Positions 1 to 6,537 of a stretch of 64,000 nucleotides of DNA are shown piece after piece. Position numbers and translations under genes: made by a program. Numbering within the stretch: the first letter of the stretch is position 1; the number at the start of each line of letters is the position of its first letter. The notes under the pieces were generated by a model, which was not told where the DNA came from, made no database searches, and saw only the letters and a list, made by a program, of their open reading frames with translations. Origin of the DNA: Bacillota bacterium (GTDB lineage: Bacteria; Bacillota; Clostridia; Peptostreptococcales; Anaerovoracaceae); assembly GCA_017941085.1 (NCBI GenBank), contig JAGAXF010000015.1, positions 1 through 64,000 on the forward strand. The letters run 5' to 3'.

Positions 1-161
1 ACTTTAGTTCCCTTGTAAATACCTGCATTAAGGCCCTCTTGTGAAATAACGAAGGACCTACCCTTGTAAGAGAATACTCCGCCTGCATCAACGGTGCGAG
101 TTTCCTTAACACAGAGAATGTGATTTAAATCATCCAAGGATACCAATACGATTTTTTCCAT
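1..161 (-). pseudogene. C-terminal fragment of a DDE transposase-like protein
   Basis: Reading leftward from position 161, an open frame starts MEKIVLVSLDDLNHILCVKE and continues RTVDAGGVFSYKGRSFVI to the window edge. The block with KETRTV, then GG.FSYKGR, resembles the region after the integrase core of ISNCY/IS1202-type transposases. That is recall of family pattern, not a search result. The frame has no ribosome binding site and its right end runs straight into the phd gene on the other strand, so the N-terminal part is missing. It is probably a decayed insertion sequence joined to the toxin-antitoxin locus. The rest lies outside the window. Confidence 0.4.
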
Positions 162-375
162 GACGCAGGCAAACCAGAATTTTTCTTCCGTTGCAAGATC
201 AGTTGATAAGAACGGGGAAGCTGTAGTGTTTAAGAATAATAAGCCCAAGTATCTAGTTATAGATATGGAGAACAGAGATTTCATCCTTGATTTAAGTGAT
301 GATGAGAAAATCGATATCATTGCACAGAGAGTGCTTAAGAGATACCTTCCTGCGTTTAAGGAGCTGGCAAAATGA
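160..375 (+). CDS. phd: Phd/YefM-family antitoxin, N-terminus probably lost
   Basis: This is the antitoxin of a type II Phd-Doc module. The 71-residue product begins MTQANQNFSSVARSVDKNG and continues with VVFKNNKPKYLVIDM, the usual Phd DNA-binding fold pattern (QANQNFS, NN.P.Y.VI). Family members normally carry about 8-15 further residues before the TQANQNF motif. Here the frame is closed upstream by a stop at 121-123 and no good ribosome binding site precedes the ATG, which lies within a few bases of the transposase fragment. The antitoxin may therefore be truncated and poorly expressed. It overlaps the toxin start by 4 nt (ATGA), typical of translational coupling. Confidence 0.7.
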   Translation: MTQANQNFSSVARSVDKNGEAVVFKNNKPKYLVIDMENRDFILDLSDDEKIDIIAQRVLKRYLPAFKELAK

Positions 376-752
376 TAAAAATTGACAAGGAAAAAATTCT
401 TCTTCTCCATCGACTAATGGCTGAGGCGACTGGCGGGGATGTAGGCATAAGAGATGAGGCTCTTCTTGAGTCAGCAATAGAAAATGTCTATGCTACTTTT
501 GACGGAGTGGAGTTGTATCCAAGTAAGGAAGAGAAGGCTGCAAGGCTCGGATTCTCACTGATATCCAATCATGCTTTTGTCGATGGTAATAAAAGAATCG
601 GGATATATATTATGCTTTCATTTCTGTAACTGAATGGTATAAAAATAGAAGCAAGCAATGATGAAGTCTATGAGTTGGGCATGAAAGTAGCAAAAGGCAA
701 AGCCGATTATAACGACATCCTTAAGTGGATCAAAGAAAGAAGAACCAATTAA
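372..752 (+). pseudogene. doc: Doc-family toxin (Fic fold) interrupted by an in-frame stop
   Basis: Doc toxins are Fic-fold kinases that phosphorylate elongation factor Tu. The frame from ATG 372 shows the family signature HAFVDGNKR at about residues 66-74, then reaches TAA at 627-629 after 85 codons. Translation of the same frame resumes without any shift as LNGIKIEASNDEVYELGMKV and ends at 750-752, which restores the usual length of about 126 residues. The damage is therefore one nonsense codon, most simply GAA changed to TAA in a FLELNGI context. The product as written keeps the Fic motif but lacks the last helices. I infer an inactivated toxin next to a damaged antitoxin. Confidence 0.75.
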
Positions 753-807
753 ACGATATAAATCTCAATTGCGATGGATGAATATTGAATTATAAGGAGA
801 ATAATCT

Positions 808-888
808 ATGTCCCAAAATACAGCAGAGATTCTTAATATAGGGATGAAATGTCTTATTGATAATCTTGGCCATGTTGGTGAGAGATGA
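808..888 (+). pseudogene. 5' remnant of a small clostridial hypothetical gene
   Basis: An ATG preceded by AAGGAGAATAATCT opens a 26-codon frame, MSQNTAEILNIGMKCLIDNL followed by GHVGER and a stop. It resembles the start of a small protein common in Clostridia (pattern TAEI...GMKCL...LG...AERF), recalled rather than searched. The similarity stops exactly where the frame shifts into a stop, so this looks like a decayed gene. It may once have been part of the toxin-antitoxin transcript just upstream. Confidence 0.4.
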
Positions 889-1017
889 GTATGTATGCCA
901 ATCTTGGATTACACTTTTGATTACACCGTGTGGACGATGTGGTCTCCTTCCTTGAAATTACACGGTTTATACGGATAGAGATATTATTCGATTCCCTTCA
1001 TCCGCTCCATTCCGGGA
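889..1017. other. Non-coding remnant DNA
   Basis: No coding frame, RNA fold or repeat was recognised between the decayed small gene and the terminator at 1018. Together with the broken genes on its left it is best read as degraded accessory DNA. Confidence 0.4.
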
Positions 1018-1050
1018 CCTAACTTAATAAATCCAGTTAGGCTTTTTAGT
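1018..1050 (+). terminator. Rho-independent terminator after the phd-doc remnant
   Basis: CCTAACT pairs with AGTTAGG across a 10-nt loop and is followed by CTTTTTAGTTT. The T-run is on the + strand, so it would end transcription from the toxin-antitoxin strip. Confidence 0.55.
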
Positions 1051-1088
1051 TTCAACAAAAAAACTATGAGAGGAATAATTAATAAGGC

Positions 1089-2630
1089 CTATAAATCTAT
1101 TATCCTCATAACCATACTGCCGTATTTATCCATAAATTCTTTAAGTGAGGCCCCATCGTACTCATAGCAGTATGGGGCCTTTGTTATTTCGTTCAGAAGG
1201 CTAGTAGTAGCTTGTATTATCTCGTCGGAAACAACGGAATAGAGCCAAGGACCCGTGGAGCCGTGGTGGCGGCGGGGGCATTTAAGGAACATTTTCTTTC
1301 CGTTGCTGTATACTGCCATTTTAAATAGATGTTGGACAGAGGGAAGGTCGTCATCGTTAATTACATGAAATCTAATCTCCGGATTATCTGCAGATAGAGC
1401 AAGTGCGTTTTGAATGTGAAGCTTTCTCTCCTCCGGGGTCATCTTATATATTACGTCGGAAAAAATTATTTCCCCATCTTCCATATATTTCATGAGAGAT
1501 GTCTTTGTTAGGAAAAAATCTATAACACCCTTTTCAAAGGATTCCTGCCAGGTTATATGAAGCTGTTCGGCAGACTTCACGGCAGCGCCGGAGGGGTCTA
1601 TTTTTTTATATACCTTGGCAATATTAGGCCAACATTCTTCCGGAAGAAGAAATTCAAAACCGTGGGGTTGGAATATCTGATAGCCCGATAGTGCATAGAA
1701 TCCGGTTCTATAACCATACTGATTCATTTTATCCGGGCTGGCGTGATGAATTAAAAGGTCGGTTGCTCTAAAGGATGGAAGCACCCGCTCATATATTTGA
1801 TTTACTTCATCGGGATTTCGAATAACTGAAATCGTTATTATATGTCCATACTGATCCAGAGAGCAAAGTATAGCAATAAGATTTTTAATAACTATTACGT
1901 TCAAGTTCTTCAGCAAACTGTCGTTGTAGAAATCAAAGGATATGTATTCCTTAGCATTTATAAAATAATATAGATTTTTAAGATTCTCGCTAGGGTTCTC
2001 CATGAATTTATCCATATTCATACCCATTCGTACATGTATATCGAAAGTTGGCATCTCTGATACGAAAACGTCAAAGTTAGAGAGATTTAAAAACTTACAT
2101 ATATCCAAGGTGCAGAGAACCTCTAAACTGTTTTGGTCATCGACCGTTTCTTGGGATGATAAATTCGCGCCCTCCTTTAGTATTGTCTCAGGAAGCCTTC
2201 TGTTAAAGAAGTCTGTAATTTCGCTGGTTCTAATAATAGTTTCGCCAAAGGCTAAATGAGAGGAGTGCTTTTTCTCGGCTTCTTGCTTTGATTCATCGAA
2301 TGCCTTATTCAAAAAAGCAGTGATGTCCTTTTGAAGCATGTCCTTTAATTCGGCATTCTTCTTTTTGGATGAGGTCCTTCCAGGCCACTTGCTGGGATCT
2401 TCAATTAGAGCATAGAAACTTTCCTCCGAGCCTATAGAGGAAAGCTCATCTGCCACAAGCCTTCCTATTGAATAATTAATCTCAGGCGCAACCCCAACTG
2501 CAGGAAGCTTATCCTTGTTGCACCATTTGCTGATATAGGAAAGATCATATCCTACTTCTTTTGCTATAACAGATAATTTAACTCCCGAAATATTTACTAA
2601 GGATCTTAGGGCTTCTCCGTATCTAGACAT
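1089..2630 (-). CDS. Large HTH-domain protein of unknown function
   Basis: The 513-residue product starts at ATG 2630, preceded by AGGAGGAGTAACC. A longer frame reading back to 2681 has no such site. The N-terminus (MSRYGEALRSLVNISGVKLS, then VIAKEVGYDLSYISKWCNKD) looks like an XRE-type helix-turn-helix with recognition helix around YISKW. The remaining ~430 residues match no domain I recognise; a Lys/Glu-rich stretch near residues 110-145 could form a helical linker. The gene is divergent from ldh across a spacer holding several TTGAA/TTCAA palindromes, which suggests a regulator acting on its own and neighbouring promoters. Ligand and target are unknown. Confidence 0.7.
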   Translation of the reverse strand: MSRYGEALRSLVNISGVKLSVIAKEVGYDLSYISKWCNKDKLPAVGVAPEINYSIGRLVADELSSIGSEESFYALIEDPSKWPGRTSSKKKNAELKDMLQKDITAFLNKAFDESKQEAEKKHSSHLAFGETIIRTSEITDFFNRRLPETILKEGANLSSQETVDDQNSLEVLCTLDICKFLNLSNFDVFVSEMPTFDIHVRMGMNMDKFMENPSENLKNLYYFINAKEYISFDFYNDSLLKNLNVIVIKNLIAILCSLDQYGHIITISVIRNPDEVNQIYERVLPSFRATDLLIHHASPDKMNQYGYRTGFYALSGYQIFQPHGFEFLLPEECWPNIAKVYKKIDPSGAAVKSAEQLHITWQESFEKGVIDFFLTKTSLMKYMEDGEIIFSDVIYKMTPEERKLHIQNALALSADNPEIRFHVINDDDLPSVQHLFKMAVYSNGKKMFLKCPRRHHGSTGPWLYSVVSDEIIQATTSLLNEITKAPYCYEYDGASLKEFMDKYGSMVMRIIDL

Positions 2631-2700
2631 GGTTACTCCTCCTGGTAATAAAGAGTGAGGTGAAAAAAGAAAGCGTAACACTAATATTCCAATAGAATTT

Positions 2701-2785
2701 TATCAATATGACTTGCCTAAGTCAATTCAATTTGAATAAATATGAAATGCAACTTGAATTCAAGTTAGTCAAGTTGAATAAAAAT
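2701..2785. promoter_or_regulatory. Cluster of TTCAA/TTGAA palindromes between regulator and ldh
   Basis: A perfect 16-bp palindrome AACTTGAATTCAAGTT lies at 2751-2766. Nearby are ATTCAA-T-TTGAAT (2725-2737), GACTT-N4-AAGTC (2710-2723) and another TCAAGTTGAA just downstream. The sites sit 70-145 bp from the start of the HTH gene, on the side facing ldh. Repeated half-sites of this kind look like operators for a dimeric repressor or activator. Binding by the product of the 1089-2630 gene is inference. Confidence 0.5.
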
Positions 2786-2902
2786 GAGGCATGGGTCAAC
2801 CAATTGTTTTGATTATAAGGAAGGCATAGAATGCAGGTGAAGAAAGAGATAGCAATGGCGTAAGAGTCGAAAATAGTGATTATTGAAGGGTTAGGTGTAA
2901 TT

Positions 2903-3850
2903 ATGTCAGGTGTAAATTATAAGAAAGTAGGAATGGTGGGTTGCGGATTTGTAGGGGCAGCTTCAGCCTTCGCCCTAATGGAGAGCGGGCTTTTCTCTGA
3001 AATGGTGATGATCGATGCAGTGAAGGAAAAAGCTGAGGGAGAGGCCTTGGATATCGGCCATGGTATGCCATTTTCCAAGCCCATGAGAATCTATGCGGGA
3101 GATTATAGCGATTTAGCAGACGCAGCAATAATAGTTGTAACCGCCGGAGCCAATCAAAAACCGGGAGAGACAAGACTTGATCTAGTTAAGAAAAACATAG
3201 AGATTTTTAGGAGCATCATTCCGGAAATTGCTAAGTATAACAAAGATGGAATTCTGTTAATAGTTGCAAATCCTGTAGACATACTCACATATGCCGCCCA
3301 AAAGCTAAGCGGCTTCCCGGAAAACAGGGTTATAGGCTCAGGAACAGTGCTGGACACATCCAGGCTAAAATATTTGCTGGGAGATCTTCTTAAGGTGGAT
3401 AATCGCTCGGTTGATGCCTTCATAGTTGGAGAACACGGTGACAGTGAATTCGCAGTATGGAGTAGCGCCAATGTAGCAGGGGTCCCCATGAAGGACTTCT
3501 TTGAAATGAGAGACATCAAAGACCACGAAAAGGTGATGACGGAAATTGCCGACGGGGTTAAGAATGCTGCCTACGAAATCATAAACAGAAAAAAGGCCAC
3601 TTACTACGGAATAGCAATGTCTGTAACGAGAATTTGCGAAGCCATTATAAGAGACGAAAAATCAATTCTACCCGTATCAAGCATTCAGCATAACAATCAC
3701 GGGGTGGATGATGTGGCCCTCAGTATGCCTTCAATAGTTGGGGAGGGCGGTCTCGAAGCGATTGTTCCAATAGAAATAAGCAATGAAGAAAAGGAACTTC
3801 TTAAGAATTCAGCAGACACTCTAAAGTCAGTAATTAAGGAATACCTGTAG
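2903..3850 (+). CDS. ldh: L-lactate dehydrogenase
   Basis: It reduces pyruvate to L-lactate with NADH, regenerating NAD+ in fermentation. The 315-residue protein has the Rossmann motif GMVGCGFVGAA near residues 10-20. The substrate loop TAGANQKPGETR carries Gln rather than the Arg of malate dehydrogenases. NPVDILTY, DTSRLKYLL and the catalytic-His motif GEHGDSE (near residue 177) are also present. ATG 2903 gives the family's normal length; a GTG at 2876 in the same frame would add nine residues ahead of the fold and is less likely. The gene stands alone and faces the HTH gene across the palindrome cluster. Confidence 0.93.
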   Translation: MSGVNYKKVGMVGCGFVGAASAFALMESGLFSEMVMIDAVKEKAEGEALDIGHGMPFSKPMRIYAGDYSDLADAAIIVVTAGANQKPGETRLDLVKKNIEIFRSIIPEIAKYNKDGILLIVANPVDILTYAAQKLSGFPENRVIGSGTVLDTSRLKYLLGDLLKVDNRSVDAFIVGEHGDSEFAVWSSANVAGVPMKDFFEMRDIKDHEKVMTEIADGVKNAAYEIINRKKATYYGIAMSVTRICEAIIRDEKSILPVSSIQHNNHGVDDVALSMPSIVGEGGLEAIVPIEISNEEKELLKNSADTLKSVIKEYL

Positions 3851-3930
3851 CATATTAAAAGTGGAGAATGGACACATATAGTCAGTTGTTAATTCAGTGA
3901 ATTATTTACCATATATGAGGAGGTAGAGTC

Positions 3931-4155
3931 ATGAAAAAAATAGTTGCAAACAGAGATGGTGATAAGGTTATGATTACTATTTATTCTGCAGGAGAGCCCA
4001 TGTGGCAAAAGACAGTTTCTGTGGAAGACTGTGGAGACGTCGATAAAATCAGAGAGCTTTTCGATAAGGAGATGCTGGAGCAAGAAGGTGGAGATAGACT
4101 TGACTCCAACGAAATTGAAGAACTCAAGGTTCAATTAAAAGAGGCACTAGCATAA
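3931..4155 (+). CDS. Small acidic hypothetical protein
   Basis: A 74-residue product starts with MKKIVANRDGDKVMITIYSA and ends in a charged helix (SNEIEELKVQLKEALA). The ribosome binding site ATGAGGAGGTAGAGTC is strong and a terminator follows directly, so it is a real one-gene unit. There is no signal peptide or membrane segment. The N-terminal half has strand-like alternation and the C-terminal half is probably helical. I do not recognise the family. Confidence 0.65.
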   Translation: MKKIVANRDGDKVMITIYSAGEPMWQKTVSVEDCGDVDKIRELFDKEMLEQEGGDRLDSNEIEELKVQLKEALA

Positions 4156-4170
4156 TTACTATATATTCTT

Positions 4171-4212
4171 TCATGAAAAGGGTCCTGTTACCTAAGGACT
4201 CTTTTTTCATGA
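4171..4212 (+). terminator. Rho-independent terminator
   Basis: TCATGAAAAGGGTCC pairs with GGACTCTTTTTTCATGA (one small bulge) around a 10-nt loop. The T-run is inside the 3' arm. It closes the small acidic gene unit. Confidence 0.7.
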
Positions 4213-4311
4213 TATAGAAAATAAAGAAAAGAGTAGATAAAGGACGGAGAGATAGCCTTTGTCCTATTTTATTCTTTAAATAGACCATAATCTATGATAT
4301 GATTTCTATAT

Positions 4312-4337
4312 AAAACCCACCGGTGTTAGTGGGTTTT
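4312..4337 (+). promoter_or_regulatory. Hairpin abutting the start codon of the HD-domain gene
   Basis: AAAACCCAC pairs perfectly with GTGGGTTTT across an 8-nt loop and the next base is the A of ATG 4338. It leaves no room for a Shine-Dalgarno site. It could be an attenuator, a translation-blocking hairpin, or a sign that the true start is ATG 4368. Confidence 0.45.
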
Positions 4338-5291
4338 ATGATTGGTGCATTCAAGTATCTATTAGGCATGAGCGATAAACAGAAATACAATTCGGATTTT
4401 GCGCTGGAAAAGCGTCTCAAGGAATTGAATATGAACCTTCATCAACTGTTTACCAACGCTGTCTTTGGGTTTCAGTTAGTATTGTCCAACTACAAACGCA
4501 TATTTCCGGAATATACGGATCATAGCGAACTACATGCCCTTAACGTAATTGATTTTTGCAATAAACTAATTGGCCCCCAAATCACAAAGATGAATGCCGA
4601 TGAAATATATATTCTTCTTATGTCCTGCTATTTTCATGATTGTGGAATGGGTGTATTTGAGAAGGATTATGAAGAGTTTACTTCTAAGTTGCCTGAAGAA
4701 ATCAGGGATGACAAGGATGATGCAGCGGATATAAGCAGCATGGTGCGAAAATATCACAATGAGTATTCCGGTTTTTTCATTGAGAAATATGTGGATTTTT
4801 TCGAGATTCCATCTAAAGAGCACGTGGATGCTATAGTGCAGGTATCCCGAGGCCATCGAAAGGTGGATCTTATGAACGAAGAGAAATATCCTTCTGATTT
4901 TAAACTTAAGAACGGAAATACCATTTGTCTGCCGTACTTGGCTTCTCTTATACGACTGGCAGACGAAATAGATGTTTCATCCAGCCGTAACTCAGCCCTC
5001 TTATTCGACATGAGCGCTATAGTTGACGATGAAAGCATCATAGAATTCAGCAAGCATCAAGCCATTCAGGATGTGGCCGTTGAAGATGAAGCCTTTGCCC
5101 TTGTGATACATGCCGACAATCCGGAAATCTACGAGCATCTGGAAAAGCTTAGAGGCAAAATGCAAGAAACGCTGGATTATTGTCGAAGAATAACAGATAG
5201 CCGCACACCTTATACCATTACACAAAAGTATGTGGTTCTACGGGAAGTAGCGGAAAATAACCACTTCCCTTGCGATGATATTTTGAGGTAA
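4338..5291 (+). CDS. HD-domain metal-dependent phosphohydrolase-like protein
   Basis: HD-domain enzymes hydrolyse phosphate esters, often nucleotides, at a metal site. Here His in DHSELHALNVIDFC, the HD pair in CYFHDCGMGVFE and Asp in LIRLADEID give the H...HD...D pattern over residues ~55-215. There is no membrane segment or signal peptide. The start is uncertain: ATG 4338, ATG 4368 and GTG 4323 are in frame and none has a good ribosome binding site. The gene ends 4 nt before the glycerophosphotransferase-like gene, so it belongs to that surface-polymer operon and may regulate it through a nucleotide signal; that last step is inference. Confidence 0.72.
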   Translation: MIGAFKYLLGMSDKQKYNSDFALEKRLKELNMNLHQLFTNAVFGFQLVLSNYKRIFPEYTDHSELHALNVIDFCNKLIGPQITKMNADEIYILLMSCYFHDCGMGVFEKDYEEFTSKLPEEIRDDKDDAADISSMVRKYHNEYSGFFIEKYVDFFEIPSKEHVDAIVQVSRGHRKVDLMNEEKYPSDFKLKNGNTICLPYLASLIRLADEIDVSSSRNSALLFDMSAIVDDESIIEFSKHQAIQDVAVEDEAFALVIHADNPEIYEHLEKLRGKMQETLDYCRRITDSRTPYTITQKYVVLREVAENNHFPCDDILR

Positions 5292-5295
5292 GAAT

Positions 5296-6537
5296 ATGTT
5301 TTATATTGATCCCGGAACCGGCAGTATGCTTTTTACTGTGCTAATAGGAGTACTAGGCGCAGGCGCATATGCCCTTAGGGATTCTATTGTTAAAGCAAAG
5401 TTTCTGCTTTCAGGCGGAAGAACGGTAACCATGGATGACGAAGTTCCTGACTTTGTCATCTTTTCTGATGATAAAAGGTATTGGAACGTTTTTAAACCTA
5501 TTTGCGATGAGTTTGAAAAAAGAGAAGTTCCCATTACATATATGACAGCCTCAGAAAATGATCCCGCCCTGAATGAAAAATACAATTTTGTTTCTTGTGA
5601 ATTTATAGGAGAGGGAAACAAAGCCTTTGTAAGGCTTAACAATCTCAAGGCAGATATTCTACTGTCCACAACCCCCAGTCTAGATGTATTCTATTGGAAA
5701 AGATCAAAAAATGTTAAGTGGTATGTTCACATACCGCATGCCATAAGCGATATTACCCTATATCGAGTTTTTGGAATTGATTATTATGATGCAATTTTGA
5801 CTCCGGGAGAATATCATGAGGGACAGATTCGAGAACTGGAGAACATCAGAAATCTACCTAAGAAGGAAGTCGTTAAAGTAGGGATGACATATATGGATGT
5901 CCTAAAGAAAAGATTGGAAACAGTTGGACCAATTCATGACGATATTACCACTGTGCTTCTTGCGCCTTCCTGGGGACCAAGTGCAATACTAAGTAAATTC
6001 GGCAAGGATATAATCAAAACTCTTCTGGACACAGGATATCACATTATAGTTAGACCTCACCCACAGTCCTTTACCAGCGAAAAAGATTTGATTGAAGGAA
6101 TAATGTCAGCGTATCCGGACAGTGAGCAGTTGGAGTGGAACACTGATAATGATAACTTTGATGTATTGAACAGGGCGGATATAATGATATCGGATTTCTC
6201 CGGTGTTGTATTTGATTACAGCTTGGTTTTTGACAAACCCATTATATATATGGAAACGGATTTTGATAAATCTATATACGATGCCGATTGGATAGACGAG
6301 GAGTTGTGGACCTTTAGAACGCTACCAAAGATAGGCAGGGAAATAAACACGGAATCCTTACCCCAGTTAAAGGAGATAATCGACGATTGCCTGACAAATC
6401 CGAAGTATCAAAGGGCAAGAGATGAGGCCAGGGCCGAAACCTGGGCATTTGATGGTGAAAGTGCTGTAAGAACCGTTGACTATTTACTGGAAAAACACAA
6501 ATTATTGACAGAGAAAAAATCACTTCAGGAGAGTTAA
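5296..6537 (+). CDS. CDP-glycerol glycerophosphotransferase family protein (TagB/TagF-like)
   Basis: This family moves glycerol-phosphate (or a related polyol-phosphate) from a CDP carrier to a lipid-linked or polymer acceptor during teichoic acid synthesis at the inner membrane face. The 413-residue protein has one N-terminal hydrophobic segment (residues ~7-27) and a GT-B-type body. Motifs include HIPHAISD, LAPSWGPSA, IIVRPHPQ and the typical MISDFSGVVFDYSLVFDKP. It is sandwiched between the HD-domain gene and the YidC-sulfatase gene, whose ATG follows its stop codon with no spacer. The exact polymer cannot be told from sequence. Confidence 0.88.
   Translation: MFYIDPGTGSMLFTVLIGVLGAGAYALRDSIVKAKFLLSGGRTVTMDDEVPDFVIFSDDKRYWNVFKPICDEFEKREVPITYMTASENDPALNEKYNFVSCEFIGEGNKAFVRLNNLKADILLSTTPSLDVFYWKRSKNVKWYVHIPHAISDITLYRVFGIDYYDAILTPGEYHEGQIRELENIRNLPKKEVVKVGMTYMDVLKKRLETVGPIHDDITTVLLAPSWGPSAILSKFGKDIIKTLLDTGYHIIVRPHPQSFTSEKDLIEGIMSAYPDSEQLEWNTDNDNFDVLNRADIMISDFSGVVFDYSLVFDKPIIYMETDFDKSIYDADWIDEELWTFRTLPKIGREINTESLPQLKEIIDDCLTNPKYQRARDEARAETWAFDGESAVRTVDYLLEKHKLLTEKKSLQES

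Noticed and set aside
2831..2863. A 10-codon leader peptide MQVKKEIAMA before ldh
   Set aside because: No clear ribosome binding site or attenuator hairpin follows it; too short to support.
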